Shown here: positions 54,152 through 64,000 of the stretch, in pieces | Layout: every line of letters begins with the position of its first letter | Numbering within the stretch: the first letter of the stretch is position 1 | NCBI GenBank assembly: GCA_030066855.1 | Contig: JASJAU010000006.1 | Span: 1-64,000 of the forward strand | From: Paracoccaceae bacterium | GTDB taxonomy: Bacteria > Pseudomonadota > Alphaproteobacteria > Rhodobacterales > Rhodobacteraceae | Direction: 5' to 3' | Length of the DNA stretch: 64,000 nt | Position numbers and translations under genes: made by a program | The notes under the pieces: model-generated | The model's database searches: none | What the model was told of the DNA's origin: nothing | Seen by the model: only the letters and a program-made list of their open reading frames with translations

Positions 54152-55045
54152 TCAGGCCGTCAAGCCTTCCGGCTCGGGCAATCCATTGGCCCGGCAGCAC
54201 GCGGTCAGCGTATTCGCCAGCAGACAAGCGATGGTCATCGGCCCGACGCCGCCCGGCACAGGGGTGATGGCGCCGGCGACCTCGACCGCGCTGTCGAAAT
54301 CCACGTCGCCCACAAGCCGGGTCTTGCCCTCTCCCGCGTCAACGCGGTTGATGCCGACATCGATCACTGTCGCGCCTGGCTTGATCCAGTCGCCCGGCAC
54401 CATTCGCGGTCGCCCCACCGCCGCAACCACAATATCCGCGCGACGAACCACCTCCGGCAGGTCCTTGGTGCGGGAATGCGCGATCGTTACCGTGCAACTG
54501 TCGCCCAGCAAGAGCTGCGCCATTGGCTTGCCGACGATGTTCGAGCGCCCGACGACCACCGCGTCCAGTCCCGAGAGCGAGCCGTGATGCTCGCGCAGCA
54601 TCATCAGGCACCCCAAAGGCGTGCATGGCACCATGGATTTCTGGCCGGTACCCAAGAGGCCGACGTTCGAGATGTGGAACCCGTCGACATCCTTGGCCGG
54701 ATCGATGGCGTTGATCACGAGGTCTTCGTTCAGATGATCTGGCAAAGGCAGCTGCACGAGGATGCCGTGAATGGTCGGATCGGCGTTCAGCTCTTGAACA
54801 AGCGCCAGAAGGTCGGCTTCCGATGTGTCCGCATCGAGCCGATGCTCGACCGACTTCATGCCGACCTCGACGGTCTGCTTGCCCTTAGACCGCACGTAGA
54901 CCTGGCTTGCCGGGTCTTCGCCGACCAGAACCACCGCCAGTCCGGGCGTGATCCCGTGATCCGCTTGCAAGCGTCCTACCTGTTCCGCTACCCGCCCGCG
55001 TACGCCAGCCGCGAATGCCTTGCCGTCAATGATCGCCGCCGTCAT
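54152..55045 (-). CDS. folD: Bifunctional methylenetetrahydrofolate dehydrogenase/cyclohydrolase
   Basis: A 297-residue FolD that interconverts methylene-THF, methenyl-THF and formyl-THF with NADP. Signatures are [20 protein letters not shown] (catalytic Tyr and Lys), [20 protein letters not shown], and [10 protein letters not shown], followed by [20 protein letters not shown] for cofactor binding. Its start lies inside the chorismate mutase gene (20-nt overlap). Confidence 0.95.
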   Translation of the reverse strand: MTAAIIDGKAFAAGVRGRVAEQVGRLQADHGITPGLAVVLVGEDPASQVYVRSKGKQTVEVGMKSVEHRLDADTSEADLLALVQELNADPTIHGILVQLPLPDHLNEDLVINAIDPAKDVDGFHISNVGLLGTGQKSMVPCTPLGCLMMLREHHGSLSGLDAVVVGRSNIVGKPMAQLLLGDSCTVTIAHSRTKDLPEVVRRADIVVAAVGRPRMVPGDWIKPGATVIDVGINRVDAGEGKTRLVGDVDFDSAVEVAGAITPVPGGVGPMTIACLLANTLTACCRANGLPEPEGLTA

Positions 55046-55355
55046 CCCGTTTCTCCCCTGAGGGTCCCAGCGCGGTCTCCTCCCGCGCGATGGACCATTC
55101 GATCAACCCCCGCCACACCTGTTCGGCCAGATCGGGGGGCAGTCCCTGCACATCGGCCGCCCGGCGCACGTTCCCGACCACTTCCTCCACCCGGTCGCCG
55201 ATACGCGCGGGCAGGCCAATTCCGGCCTTGATCTCGGAGGCGCGGTCGATGAAGCGCACGCGTTCGGCAAGAAGCGTCACGAGCTCCTGGTCGATCTCGT
55301 CGATGCCCTGACGCAGCTCTTCCATCGTCTGGCAATCCTCGGGGGCAATGGCCAT
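55026..55355 (-). CDS. Chorismate mutase (AroQ type)
   Basis: A 109-residue all-helical chorismate mutase of the monofunctional AroQ class: [36 protein letters not shown], and [20 protein letters not shown]. It converts chorismate to prephenate for Phe/Tyr synthesis. It sits between fhs and folD; the gap to fhs (77 nt) contains a GC-rich hairpin TGCCCGCC-GGCGGGCA (55389-55406) without a T run. Confidence 0.85.
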   Translation of the reverse strand: MAIAPEDCQTMEELRQGIDEIDQELVTLLAERVRFIDRASEIKAGIGLPARIGDRVEEVVGNVRRAADVQGLPPDLAEQVWRGLIEWSIAREETALGPSGEKRDDGGDH

Positions 55356-55432
55356 GGGACCTCTCTTTCGAACCGCCCCCACTTACGCTGCCCGCCCTGG
55401 CGGGCACAAGGTCACACCGTGCCGCAGAACGC

Positions 55433-57109
55433 CTAGAACAGCCCCTCGATCTCGCCCGCATCGTTCAACCGAATGCTCTCCGCCGCTGGAACGCGAGGAA
55501 GACCCGGCATTGTCATGATCTCTCCGCAGACAACAACGACAAATCCGGCGCCTGCGGACAGGCGCACCTCGCGAACCGGGACCGAATGGCCTGTCGGCGC
55601 GCCGCGCAGGTTCGGATCGGTCGAGAAGGAGTATTGCGTCTTCGCCATGCAGACCGGAAGACCGCCATAGCCCTGTTCTTCCCAAAGCTTCAGCTGATCC
55701 CGGATCTTCTTGTCCGCCAGCACCTCGTCGGCTCGGTAGATGCGCTTGGCGACGGTCTCGATCTTGTCGAAGAGGCTCATCTCGTCGGGATAGATCGGCG
55801 CGAAGTTCGCGGTGCCGGCGTCCGCGATCTCGGCCACCCTCGTGGCGAGCTCGGACGATCCCTCAGACCCAAGCTCCCAGTGACGTGACAGAATCGCCTC
55901 GGCGCCCTGCTCGGCCACGAAATCCTCCACCGCCTGGATTTCGGCCTCGGTGTCCGTGACAAAGTGGTTGATCGCCACAACGACCGGCACCCCGAAGGAT
56001 TTGACGTTCTCGATGTGCCGCCCGAGGTTCGGGCAGCCCTTCAGCACGGCATCGACGTTCTCGGCGCCAAGATCGGCCTTGGCGACGCCGCCGTTCATCT
56101 TCATCGCCCGCACGGTCGCCACGACCACGACGACAGACGGGGCGAGCCCCGCCTTGCGGCACTTGATATTCATGAACTTTTCAGCGCCCAGGTCCGCGCC
56201 GAACCCGGCCTCCGTCACCACATAATCGGCGAGCTTCAGCGCCGTCGTTGTCGCGATGACCGAGTTGCAGCCGTGCGCGATATTGGCGAAGGGCCCGCCA
56301 TGGACGAAAGCGGGGTTGTTCTCGAGCGTCTGCACGAGGTTCGGCTGCATCGCGTCCTTGAGGAGAACGGTCATCGCGCCCTCGGCCTTGATGTCCCGGC
56401 AGTAGACCGGCGACCGGTCGCGGCGGTAGGCCACGATCATGTCGCCCAGCCGCTTCTCCAGGTCCTTGAGGTCCTTCGCGAGGCAGAGGATCGCCATCAC
56501 CTCGGAAGCCACCGTGATGTCAAAGCCGCCCTCGCGCGGGAAACCGTTCGTCACGCCGCCGAGCGACAGCGTCACCTGGCGCAGCGCCCTGTCGTTCATG
56601 TCGACCACTCGCTTCCACTGGACGCGGCGAATATCGATCTCCTGCTCGTTCCCCCAGTAGACGTGGTTGTCGATCATCGCCGACAGAAGCGAGTGCGCCG
56701 AGGTGATGGCGTGGAAATCGCCGGTGAAGTGAAGGTTCATCTCCTCCATCGGCACGACCTGCGCGTAGCCACCCCCGGCCGCACCACCCTTCATCCCGAA
56801 GTTCGGGCCGAGCGAGGCCTCGCGAATGCAGATCATCGCGTTTCTTCCGATGCGATTCAGACCGTCGCCTAACCCGACCGTGGTCGTCGTCTTGCCCTCG
56901 CCCGCCGGCGTCGGGTTGATAGCAGTGACGAGAATTAGCTTGCCGTCCTCTCGGCCCTGTACCGAATTGATGAACTCCTGGCTAACCTTGGCCTTGTCAT
57001 GGCCGTAGGGCAATAAATGCTCCGACTCGATTCCCAGTTTGGAGCCGATCTCCATGATCGGGCGTTTCGACGCCGCGCGGGCGATCTCGATATCGGATTT
57101 GTGGCTCAT
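55433..57109 (-). CDS. fhs: Formate--tetrahydrofolate ligase
   Basis: A 558-residue enzyme that makes 10-formyl-THF from formate, THF and ATP. The ATP-binding loop is [20 protein letters not shown] (about residues 63-82) and [20 protein letters not shown] follows. Typical length (about 557). With folD it links formate to methylene-THF, the one-carbon branch that Roseobacter-type bacteria use for methyl-group oxidation; the use here is inferred. Confidence 0.96.
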   Translation of the reverse strand: MSHKSDIEIARAASKRPIMEIGSKLGIESEHLLPYGHDKAKVSQEFINSVQGREDGKLILVTAINPTPAGEGKTTTTVGLGDGLNRIGRNAMICIREASLGPNFGMKGGAAGGGYAQVVPMEEMNLHFTGDFHAITSAHSLLSAMIDNHVYWGNEQEIDIRRVQWKRVVDMNDRALRQVTLSLGGVTNGFPREGGFDITVASEVMAILCLAKDLKDLEKRLGDMIVAYRRDRSPVYCRDIKAEGAMTVLLKDAMQPNLVQTLENNPAFVHGGPFANIAHGCNSVIATTTALKLADYVVTEAGFGADLGAEKFMNIKCRKAGLAPSVVVVVATVRAMKMNGGVAKADLGAENVDAVLKGCPNLGRHIENVKSFGVPVVVAINHFVTDTEAEIQAVEDFVAEQGAEAILSRHWELGSEGSSELATRVAEIADAGTANFAPIYPDEMSLFDKIETVAKRIYRADEVLADKKIRDQLKLWEEQGYGGLPVCMAKTQYSFSTDPNLRGAPTGHSVPVREVRLSAGAGFVVVVCGEIMTMPGLPRVPAAESIRLNDAGEIEGLF

Positions 57110-57226
57110 GACCCTGTCCCTGTCGCTCGGCTGAGACGCCGCGTTCCTCGTCCGCCTAGCACGGAGAGGAACGGCAGGTGCGGCCCGTTTTCGACATTTC
57201 CAGCGCCTCTTGCGTCGGAGGCGAGA

Positions 57227-57808
57227 TCAGTCCGGTTGCCAGGGCCGTTGATCAGGGACATGCAGCCGCACGCGGTCGCCCGCCGCCAGCCATCCCTCAC
57301 GCTCGACCCATGCCGTCACGCCGCGCCGCCCGCTCGCCGCTGCTTTGAACCTTTTGCCATGGCCAGGCAACGCAGCGTCGATCACGGCGGCAGGAAGAAG
57401 GCATGGCCGGTTCTCCATATCGACTGTCAATGTCGCCCCGCTTTCCGCCTGCAGGCGGGAGGACGGCGGGATATGGGTGAAGTCCGAAATGCCCTCGATC
57501 ACTATCGACGCACCAACCATCGCAGGATCGAGCGTGTCGATCTTCATCGCGTCGGCAATCGCGCGGAGCTCCTCGGCGGAAAGAACGGAGAACTGCCGTA
57601 CGTTCCGAATCTCGGTGCCCCTCGGGTACTGGCTGGCGACGCGGCTGCAGGACGGCCGGGTCAGGCCGCCATGCGTCTCGCCCTCCACACCGGCGAACGC
57701 CGCAAATACTCGGTCCAGAGATGCGGAGGACAGGGACGCTTCCCGGTCCTCCACGCGTCCGAGCCAGGTGATCGTGCCATAGTGGTCAGTCGGCGAAAGC
57801 GCGGGCAA
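57227..57808 (-). CDS. MOSC domain protein
   Basis: A 193-residue protein with MOSC-domain phrases: GGLTRPSCSRVASQYPRGTE with a candidate catalytic Cys, VLSAEELRAIADAMKIDTLD, GASIVIEGISDFTHIPPSSR and GRRGVTAWVEREGWLAAGDR. MOSC proteins handle sulfur for molybdenum cofactor or detoxify N-hydroxylated compounds. It lies 117 nt upstream of fhs and 109 nt downstream of ftsH, and is probably its own unit. No partner gene visible. Confidence 0.83.
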   Translation of the reverse strand: MPALSPTDHYGTITWLGRVEDREASLSSASLDRVFAAFAGVEGETHGGLTRPSCSRVASQYPRGTEIRNVRQFSVLSAEELRAIADAMKIDTLDPAMVGASIVIEGISDFTHIPPSSRLQAESGATLTVDMENRPCLLPAAVIDAALPGHGKRFKAAASGRRGVTAWVEREGWLAAGDRVRLHVPDQRPWQPD

Positions 57809-57880
57809 AGGGGAGCTCTCCTGTCATTCAGAAGGGTGCCGGAGGCACCGGCGCCTTCGGAATGAAACGCCCGCGCCCTG

Positions 57881-57912
57881 AAAAAAACAATGCCCCGCGC
57901 GAGGCGGGGCAT
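57881..57912 (-). terminator. Intrinsic terminator after ftsH (minus strand)
   Basis: Nine-bp stem ATGCCCCGC (57890-57898) and GCGGGGCAT (57904-57912) around a 5-nt loop, followed on the minus strand by a T-rich run (plus-strand A run at 57881-57887). It lies 5 nt beyond the ftsH stop codon. Confidence 0.88.
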
Positions 57913-57917
57913 TATTG

Positions 57918-59867
57918 TCATCCGGTCGGTTCGGGTTCCAGGCCCCCGTCGCCCTCGGGCCGTTTCTTGGGCTTGGTCTTGGGGATCGCCGTGACCGAGG
58001 CAGTGCCGCCGGTGTCGGGCGTGTCGTCCTCGTCATCGCCGCGATTGAGCGGCTCGCCAGCGATAACTTTGGTGATCTCGTCACCTGTCAGGGTCTCATA
58101 CTCCAAAAGGCCCTGCGCCAGACGCTCCAGATCATCATGCTTTTCGGTGAGAACCCGCTTGGCAGTCTCGTAGCCTTCATCGACGATCTCTTTGACCTTG
58201 CTGTCGATACGCTTCTGCATCTCCTCTGAATGGCCAGAGCCGCCCTGATACGCGCCCAGATAGGACTGCTGCTCGTTGGCGTAGTCGATGTATCCAAGCT
58301 CTTCGGCAAATCCGAACTGGGTGACCATCGCCCGCGCGATCTTGGATACCTGCTGGATGTCAGACGCCGCGCCCGAGGTCACGTTCTCGGCGCCGAAGAT
58401 CAGCTCTTCGGCGACGCGTCCGCCCATCGCCATAGCGATCTTGGACTTGTACTTAGTCAGCGTCACCGAAAGCTGATCGCGCTCCGGCAGCGACAGCACA
58501 AGGCCCAGCGCGCGACCGCGCGGAATGATCGTCGCTTTGTGGATCGGATCATGCTGAGGCACGTTCAAACCGACGATGGCGTGGCCCGCCTCGTGATAGG
58601 CGGTCAGCTTTTTCTCGTCCTCGGTCATGACCATCGAGCGGCGCTCGCTGCCCATCATGACCTTGTCCTTGGCGTTCTCGAAATCCTCCATCGTCACGAA
58701 CCGCCGGCCAACGCGCGCCGCCATCAAGGCCGCCTCGTTGACCAGGTTCGCGAGATCGGCGCCGGAGAATCCGGGGGTGCCGCGCGCGATGATGCGCAGG
58801 TCCACATCCGGACCCAGCGGCACCTTGCGCGCGTGCACGCCGAGGATCTTCTCGCGGCCCTTGATGTCGGGGTTCGGGACCTGAACCTGACGGTCGAACC
58901 GGCCCGGGCGTAGGAGTGCCGGGTCCAGCACGTCCGGACGGTTGGTTGCTGCGACGATGATGATGCCTTCGTTCGCTTCAAACCCGTCCATCTCGACCAG
59001 AAGCTGGTTCAGCGTCTGCTCGCGTTCGTCGTTGCCGCCGCCGTAACCGACGCCACGCGACCGGCCGACCGCGTCGATCTCGTCAATGAACACGATGCAG
59101 GGCGCGTTCTTCTTCGCCTGTTCGAACATGTCGCGAACGCGGCTCGCCCCGACGCCGACGAACATCTCAACGAAGTCCGAGCCCGAAATAGTGAAGAACG
59201 GCACGCCCGCCTCGCCCGCGATCGCGCGGGCCAAAAGCGTCTTACCGGTGCCCGGCGGGCCGACCAGGAGCGCGCCTTTCGGGATCTTGCCACCAAGGCG
59301 CGAAAATTTCTGCGGGTTCCGCAGGAACTCCACGATCTCTTCCAGCTCTTCCTTGGCCTCGTCGATGCCGGCGACGTCATCGAAGGTCACGCGCCCATGC
59401 TTTTCGGTCAGAAGCTTGGCCCGGCTCTTGCCAAAGCCCATAGCGCCGCCGCGGCCGCCGCCCTGCATCCGGTTCATAAAGTAAATCCAGACGCCGATTA
59501 GCAAGAGGAACGGCAGGAAGGTCATCAGAACGGTGACAAAGCCCGACTGCTCCTGCGGCTCGGCGCGGAAGCTGACGTTGTTGTCAACGAGCAGATTTGT
59601 CGTATCCGCGCCCTCAGGCTGGATCGTCACATAGTCGCGTCCGTCGGCGCTGCGGAAGATCAGCCGCTCGCCGTCAATGGTCGCGTTCGACACCTCGCCA
59701 GACTCGACCCGCTCGACGAAGTCAGAGTAGCTCACCGAACTGGTCGCCATCGTCGACTGACCACCCGAAATCAGGTTGAAGAGCGCCAGAATCAAAAGAA
59801 ACAGGACGACCCAGAATGCAATGCTGCGCGCGTTGTTCAAAGGAAGCTCCTTTGGAATGTTCCCCAT
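57918..59867 (-). CDS. ftsH: ATP-dependent zinc metalloprotease FtsH
   Basis: A 649-residue membrane-anchored AAA protease: two N-terminal helices (about 15-33 and 109-130), Walker A GPPGTGKT (203-210), [14 protein letters not shown] region [20 protein letters not shown], and zinc site HEAGH (His425, Glu426, His429). It degrades misfolded membrane and short-lived regulatory proteins. Start at 59867 chosen by family N-terminus. It has an acidic, Pro/Gly-rich tail. Confidence 0.97.
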   Translation of the reverse strand: MGNIPKELPLNNARSIAFWVVLFLLILALFNLISGGQSTMATSSVSYSDFVERVESGEVSNATIDGERLIFRSADGRDYVTIQPEGADTTNLLVDNNVSFRAEPQEQSGFVTVLMTFLPFLLLIGVWIYFMNRMQGGGRGGAMGFGKSRAKLLTEKHGRVTFDDVAGIDEAKEELEEIVEFLRNPQKFSRLGGKIPKGALLVGPPGTGKTLLARAIAGEAGVPFFTISGSDFVEMFVGVGASRVRDMFEQAKKNAPCIVFIDEIDAVGRSRGVGYGGGNDEREQTLNQLLVEMDGFEANEGIIIVAATNRPDVLDPALLRPGRFDRQVQVPNPDIKGREKILGVHARKVPLGPDVDLRIIARGTPGFSGADLANLVNEAALMAARVGRRFVTMEDFENAKDKVMMGSERRSMVMTEDEKKLTAYHEAGHAIVGLNVPQHDPIHKATIIPRGRALGLVLSLPERDQLSVTLTKYKSKIAMAMGGRVAEELIFGAENVTSGAASDIQQVSKIARAMVTQFGFAEELGYIDYANEQQSYLGAYQGGSGHSEEMQKRIDSKVKEIVDEGYETAKRVLTEKHDDLERLAQGLLEYETLTGDEITKVIAGEPLNRGDDEDDTPDTGGTASVTAIPKTKPKKRPEGDGGLEPEPTG

Positions 59868-59922
59868 GGCCGGCACAAGGCCCGCCCGACTAGGAGATTA
59901 AATAGCCATCCGAGGCCATTCT

Positions 59923-61203
59923 TCAACGGGAATGAAGAAATGCGGCGAATGTGCCGCGACCTGTAGCTGACGCTGACCATTCCTCACCAAACCCCGCCAA
60001 TGGGGCGGCAATAAGGCTGTCGCCGCGCCAAATCGACGGCGAGGCCATCAAAGCGGCCCGCGGTCGAGCGGAATCCCGCCAGTCGGGACACTTGCTCACC
60101 GCCTCGCCGAGCGCCCGGATCTCGAGGTCTTCGTCGTGCGGGCCGTCGAGGCGCCAGCGACCGTCCCAGAGCGCGTCTGTTTTTGTGATCACATCCTTCA
60201 CGGCGTTGAATTCCCGCGAAATCCTCCAACGAGTCTGATAGAATTTCTCGCCTTCCATCTTGTGAAAACGGCAGCCGCCCAACGTGTAGCTGTCCTGTTC
60301 TCTCAGGCCCATATCGAGCTCAATCATCGCGTCCGACCTGGGCGGATAATCCGCTCCGCCCACCCATCGGATGGCCGCGCGGCGCAGGCGGAAGATGATC
60401 TCACTTGGAATAATGCGATCCACTTCGGGGTGCTCGGTCGGCAGGATCAAATCCCCGCGATCCTCGGCGACATAACGATAGACCACATCCCGCATCACGT
60501 GATCGAGCGCCGATTTAGACACCCAGAGGTTATGAGAGACGTCCGCCAACACGTCCGCGTCGATCCCGAGTGGCGCCAGAGCCGCAAGCACGCTCCGCGC
60601 CTTGACCCGCTCGAACTCCGGGTCCTCGTTCGAAGGATCCTCCGCCCATTTGATCCCGTGCCGGCGCAGATAATCGCGCAGGTCCGCCCTGCCGGCATTT
60701 AGCAATGGCCGGGTCCAGGTCACGCCGTCACGCTTGAACCGATGTTCCATTTGGGCGAGCCCGTCCACGCCCGAGCGCCGGGCAAGGCGCATCAGAAAGG
60801 TCTCGGCCACGTCGTCCTGCGTATGGCCAAGCGCCACCCAATCGACGCCCCGCTCCTTCGCCCAGGCCGCGATCAGCCCGTAACGCGCCGCGCGCGCCTC
60901 AGCCTGAAGGTTACCCGTTCCATCCCACGACCAGTCGAGAACCGAATGCCTGACGCCGCGATCGGCGCAATACGCGGCGACCAAAGCGATTTCGTCCGCC
61001 GCTTCCGGCCGAAGCCCGTGATCGACTGTAACCGCCTCGACCGGGAACTCGGAGTCTCTCCCGTGCGCCAGCATCAGGTCCAAGCAGGCCATCGAGTCGC
61101 CGCCGCCGGACACAGCGACCGCGAGCTTCTTCGGTTTCTCGATGATGAAACCCGAGCCGATGAAATGCCGGAGCATCTCGTCCGGCAGCACCTCGTCGCT
61201 CAT
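59923..61203 (-). CDS. tilS: tRNA(Ile)-lysidine synthetase
   Basis: A 426-residue N-type ATP-PPase that modifies C34 of tRNA-Ile(CAU) to lysidine. The PP-loop is AVSGGGDSMACLDLMLAHGR (residues 29-48) and GHTQDDVAETFLMRLARRSG follows. The C-terminal part is unlike E. coli TilS, as usual in alphaproteobacteria. Its ATG overlaps cpoB by 4 nt, which fixes the start at 61203. Confidence 0.92.
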   Translation of the reverse strand: MSDEVLPDEMLRHFIGSGFIIEKPKKLAVAVSGGGDSMACLDLMLAHGRDSEFPVEAVTVDHGLRPEAADEIALVAAYCADRGVRHSVLDWSWDGTGNLQAEARAARYGLIAAWAKERGVDWVALGHTQDDVAETFLMRLARRSGVDGLAQMEHRFKRDGVTWTRPLLNAGRADLRDYLRRHGIKWAEDPSNEDPEFERVKARSVLAALAPLGIDADVLADVSHNLWVSKSALDHVMRDVVYRYVAEDRGDLILPTEHPEVDRIIPSEIIFRLRRAAIRWVGGADYPPRSDAMIELDMGLREQDSYTLGGCRFHKMEGEKFYQTRWRISREFNAVKDVITKTDALWDGRWRLDGPHDEDLEIRALGEAVSKCPDWRDSARPRAALMASPSIWRGDSLIAAPLAGFGEEWSASATGRGTFAAFLHSR

Positions 61204-62024
61204 GCGCAGCCCATCGACGCCCGCGCCGCCTGCGCCTCGATCGAGGCGTCCGAGCTCGGGAAGCGCAGCGTGACCTCGCCCAGCGTTATGCAGGCCTCCG
61301 AGGTCTGGCCCAGCCCGTTCAGCGCCAGCCCGAGTTTGAGCAGCGCGGTGGGCGATGTCGGGCCATTGGGCGTGCCCGAGTAGCTCTCCAGATAGGCCCG
61401 TGCCGCAGAAGAGGTCAGGCCGAGGTTCTGCAGCGCCTCGCCTCTCAAGAGATGCGCGAGCCCGGTCAGCGGCCCGCCTTGATAGGTCTCCGTAAACTGC
61501 TGAAACGCCTCCGCCGCCAGGTCGTACTCGCCCGCGTCCAGCCGCGCCTTCGCCCGGTCGAAATCCTCCCGTTCGGCCACGGCCAGCTCGACGCCGCCAG
61601 AGTCCAGAGGCGCAGGCTGGGGAGCGGGCGCCGTCGAAACAGTGGGAAGCGCCCCGCCGCCAAGCGTCGGCGTGTCGGTCAGCGAGGCGATGTCGCATCC
61701 CGCCTCGAGCTCGCAGAGCCGAAACTCGAGGTCGCCGATCTGGTTTGTGCCGTCCGCCACGACGGCGCTCACCCGGTTCGAGAGCTGCTCGGTCGAGGCG
61801 GTCAGCCTCTGCACCTCGGCCTCAAGCGCGTTCAGACGGTCGAGCACGTTCGTCCCCGCGAGGTTCGTGTTGACCCCGCCGGTCGTGGAAAGTTCGCGAT
61901 TAAGTTTCTGGATCTCGACATAGAGAACCGTCAGCTCCTGCCGGATATCCGCCAGCGTCTGGTTCCGGTCCTGCGCGACGGCGGGACCGGCGACGAGCAA
62001 AGCGGCGATCAGAAACGCGCGCAT
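61200..62024 (-). CDS. cpoB: Cell division coordinator CpoB (YbgF), tol-pal associated
   Basis: A 274-residue periplasmic protein with a signal peptide (MRAFLIAALLVAGPAVAQDR), an N-terminal coiled coil (about 28-90, heptad pattern around DIRQELTVLYVEIQKLNREL) and a C-terminal TPR domain (YDLAAEAFQQFTETYQGGPL and later TALLKLGLALNGLGQTSEAC). It coordinates PBP1B and Tol during division. It starts 16 nt after pal. Confidence 0.92.
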   Translation of the reverse strand: MRAFLIAALLVAGPAVAQDRNQTLADIRQELTVLYVEIQKLNRELSTTGGVNTNLAGTNVLDRLNALEAEVQRLTASTEQLSNRVSAVVADGTNQIGDLEFRLCELEAGCDIASLTDTPTLGGGALPTVSTAPAPQPAPLDSGGVELAVAEREDFDRAKARLDAGEYDLAAEAFQQFTETYQGGPLTGLAHLLRGEALQNLGLTSSAARAYLESYSGTPNGPTSPTALLKLGLALNGLGQTSEACITLGEVTLRFPSSDASIEAQAARASMGCA

Positions 62025-62040
62025 CGGCTTTCTCCTGAGA

Positions 62041-62550
62041 TCAGACCCCGGCTCCAGCGGCCAACACGGTCACCGATCGGCGGTTCTGGGCGTAGCAGCT
62101 CTCATCCGAGCACACCTCAATCGGGCGCTCTTTGCCATAGCTGATTGTGCGAAGCCGTCCGGGCGCGACGCCCCGCGTCACGAGGTAGGTCCGCACTGCT
62201 TCGGCCCGCCGCTCGCCCAACGCAATGTTGTATTCCCGGGTGCCCTGCTCGTCCGCGTGACCTTCGATCAGCGCGCTGTAGTCCGGGTTCTGGGCGAGCC
62301 AGAGCGCCTGCGCGTCCAGCGTCGACTGCGACACGGGCGTCAGAACCGACTGATCGACCGCGAAGAGAACGCGGTCGCCAACCGTCTGGTTGAAATAGGC
62401 GGGCGAGGTCGGGTCGCTGACCGATCCCGCGATGCCGCCTGCGCCATCCGCGCCGAAACCGCCCGCGTCCTCGCCAAAGCGGTCGGCGCTCGTGCATGCG
62501 CCCAGCGCCAGCGCGGCGCACATGGTCAGGGCGAATCTTGAAACTGTCAT
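62041..62550 (-). CDS. pal: Peptidoglycan-associated lipoprotein Pal
   Basis: A 169-residue lipoprotein (lipobox LALGAC, Cys19) with an OmpA-like domain: RVLFAVDQSVLTPVSQSTLD, ALIEGHADEQGTREYNIALG and ERRAEAVRTYLVTRGVAPG, with the NRR motif near the end (YAQNRRSVTV). It binds peptidoglycan and TolB. The 124-nt gap to tolB may contain a processing or promoter element; I see no hairpin with a T run. Confidence 0.93.
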   Translation of the reverse strand: MTVSRFALTMCAALALGACTSADRFGEDAGGFGADGAGGIAGSVSDPTSPAYFNQTVGDRVLFAVDQSVLTPVSQSTLDAQALWLAQNPDYSALIEGHADEQGTREYNIALGERRAEAVRTYLVTRGVAPGRLRTISYGKERPIEVCSDESCYAQNRRSVTVLAAGAGV

Positions 62551-62674
62551 GGAGTCACCTGTTCACTCAGTTTTTTCTGCTCTTGGCGGCACAGTACCAC
62601 TCATCCCGGCCAATGAAAACGGGTGCAGTGGCGATCCGCCGATTACTTTCGCTTTGTCTCGCAGCGTTTTCCCG

Positions 62675-63994
62675 TCAGGGCAGTAAAGGCGACCAGGCCG
62701 GGTCCGACGCTGCCGTGGCGGTCGGCACCCGTTTCAGGTTCCGCCCTGAGATATCGACCGAGAAGAGCGCCGGCTGCCCGTCCGCGCCCGCGCTCTCGCG
62801 CGTAAACATCAAAACGCGACCATTTGGCGCCCAGGTCGGCCCCTCGTCGAGGAATGACGCGGTCAGAAGCCGCTCCTGGCTTCCGTCCGTCCGCATCACG
62901 CCAATGTGGAACCGCCCCGCGTTCTGTTTGGTGAAGGCAATGAAATCGCCGCGTGGCGACCAGACGGGCGTGCCGTAGCGCCCCTGCCCGAAGCTGATGC
63001 GCGTCGGCTCACCGCCGTCCATGGACATGGTGTAGATCTGCTGGCTCCCCGAACGGTCGCTTTCAAAGACGATCCGGCTGCCGTCGGGCGAGAACGAGGG
63101 CGCCGTCTCGATCGACGGGGCGCTCGTCAGTCGGGTCCGCTGCCCGGAGCCGAGATCGAGCTTGTAAATATCCGTGTTCCCGGCGTCCGACCGCGAATAG
63201 ACAACCGTCCTCCCATTCGGCGCGTAGCGCGGCGCGAAGGTCATCCCTTCCGCCTGCACATCGAGCTGGCGTTTCACTACCGTGCCGACCGACAGCTCGT
63301 AGATCTGCGGGAAACCTGTCTCATAGCTCGTGAAAAGAACCCGGTCGCCTGTGGGTGAGAAGCGCGGCGCCAACACGATCGAGGCATTGTCGCTCAGGAA
63401 CTGCACGTTCGCGCCGTCGTAGTCCATGATCGCCAGCCGTTTGCGACGGTCGTTCTTGGGCCCAGTTTCTTCGACATAGACCACCCGACTGTCGAAGTAC
63501 CCGTCCTCGCCCGTGATGCGGCTGTAGACCTGATCGGCGATCTTGTGCGCGACCCGCCGCCAGCTGTCGGTGCCGCCTGCGAATTGCAGGCCCTCGCCCA
63601 AGGGCTGACCCGAGAAAATGTCGAAGAGCCGGAACTTGGCGATGAGCCGCCCGTCGCTTGTCAGCGTGACGCCGCCCACCACGAGCGCTTCGGCGTTGAT
63701 CGCCCGCCAATCGGGGTACTGCACCTGCGCGTCGAAATCCGTCACCTGGCTGATGTAGGCCGATTGCGGGATGTCGCGGAAGAGCCCGGTTCCCGTCAGG
63801 TCGGCCGAGACGACTGCCGTGATCTGCCTGGCGAAGTCGTTCGCTGCCGCGTTCTCGGCGATGAACGGCGCGACCGCGATCGGCACTGGCTCGATCACCC
63901 CCTCGGTGATCTCGATCCTTAGGGGGCCGGAGCGCTCCTGCGCCAGCGTAACGGGCGCGGCCAAAGCCAAGACAAGCACCAAAAACCACTTCAT
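62675..63994 (-). CDS. tolB: Tol-Pal system protein TolB
   Basis: A 439-residue periplasmic protein with a signal peptide ([20 protein letters not shown]), an N-terminal alpha/beta domain and a six-bladed propeller with repeated [54 protein letters not shown] and [15 protein letters not shown] motifs. It links TolA/TolQR to Pal. The ATG at 63992-63994 is 6 nt from the window end, so the tolQRA genes would lie outside. Confidence 0.95.
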   Translation of the reverse strand: MKWFLVLVLALAAPVTLAQERSGPLRIEITEGVIEPVPIAVAPFIAENAAANDFARQITAVVSADLTGTGLFRDIPQSAYISQVTDFDAQVQYPDWRAINAEALVVGGVTLTSDGRLIAKFRLFDIFSGQPLGEGLQFAGGTDSWRRVAHKIADQVYSRITGEDGYFDSRVVYVEETGPKNDRRKRLAIMDYDGANVQFLSDNASIVLAPRFSPTGDRVLFTSYETGFPQIYELSVGTVVKRQLDVQAEGMTFAPRYAPNGRTVVYSRSDAGNTDIYKLDLGSGQRTRLTSAPSIETAPSFSPDGSRIVFESDRSGSQQIYTMSMDGGEPTRISFGQGRYGTPVWSPRGDFIAFTKQNAGRFHIGVMRTDGSQERLLTASFLDEGPTWAPNGRVLMFTRESAGADGQPALFSVDISGRNLKRVPTATAASDPAWSPLLP

Positions 63995-64000
63995 CGGAAC

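Noticed and set aside
55389-55406. TGCCCGCC/GGCGGGCA stem after fhs as an intrinsic terminator
   Set aside because: No T run follows; it may influence processing but cannot be called a terminator.

Overview
The window is a GC-rich, gene-dense bacterial chromosome segment. Gene content and order point to an alphaproteobacterium of the Rhodobacterales (Roseobacter-like). The main reasons are: a caa3/aa3 cytochrome oxidase operon ctaC-ctaB-small ORF-ctaG-ctaE-surf1 that runs into thrC and an M16 peptidase; the run tolB-pal-cpoB-tilS-ftsH; an fhs-chorismate mutase-folD one-carbon cluster; a Flp/Tad pilus locus whose pilins carry a GAVTVD(W/F) junction; and a full CtrA-type site (TTAA-N7-TTAAC) before dprA. 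No rRNA, tRNA, CRISPR array, transposase or prophage gene was seen. The annotation is from reading alone, without database searches.

Layout. 1-2.8 kb: the 5' end of thyX (minus), then a surface-lipoprotein gene with a 14-glycine linker, followed by an outer-membrane SLAM/DUF560 (type 11 secretion) protein. The start codon of the second gene lies in the loop of the terminator of the first. 2.8-7 kb: housekeeping and regulators (glyoxalase, MarR, SdhE, XRE regulator, aspartate aminotransferase, GNAT, flavin reductase). 7-13.8 kb: a four-gene minus-strand operon moxR-DUF58-BatA/DUF4159-VWA/GATase-like. 13.8-16.3 kb: DUF1285 protein, hydroxypyruvate-isomerase-like protein, VOC protein and WYL regulator. 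16.3-23.9 kb: the oxidase operon with thrC, an M16 peptidase and a GNAT. 24-30.5 kb: tldD, a small membrane protein, dprA, topA and a DUF2267 protein.

30.6-35.4 kb: a CoA-transferase pair (scoAB) with a small GNAT, then three overlapping genes: a UPF0104-type membrane protein, a DprE1-like FAD oxidase and a DprE2-like reductase. The last two resemble the polyprenyl-phosphoryl ribose-to-arabinose epimerase of mycobacteria. 35.4-36.3 kb: a lytic transglycosylase. 36.3-50.5 kb: a Tad pilus locus (two pilins, cpaB, cpaC, an OmpA-type lipoprotein where CpaD is expected, cpaE, cpaF, tadB, tadC, two TPR lipoproteins, cpaA), split by three strong intrinsic terminators. It is followed by an unrecognised polytopic membrane protein with GT-C-like features and an unusual AAA ATPase.

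50.6-54.1 kb: an Lhr-type helicase, PdeM nuclease and thioesterase (ligase-associated DNA damage response). 54.1-57.8 kb: folD, chorismate mutase, fhs and a MOSC protein. 57.9-64 kb: ftsH, tilS, cpoB, pal and tolB on the minus strand.

The least explained parts are the SLAM/lipoprotein pair with its embedded terminator, the DprE1/DprE2-like pair, and the Tad locus with its OmpA substitution, companion ATPase and neighbouring membrane protein.
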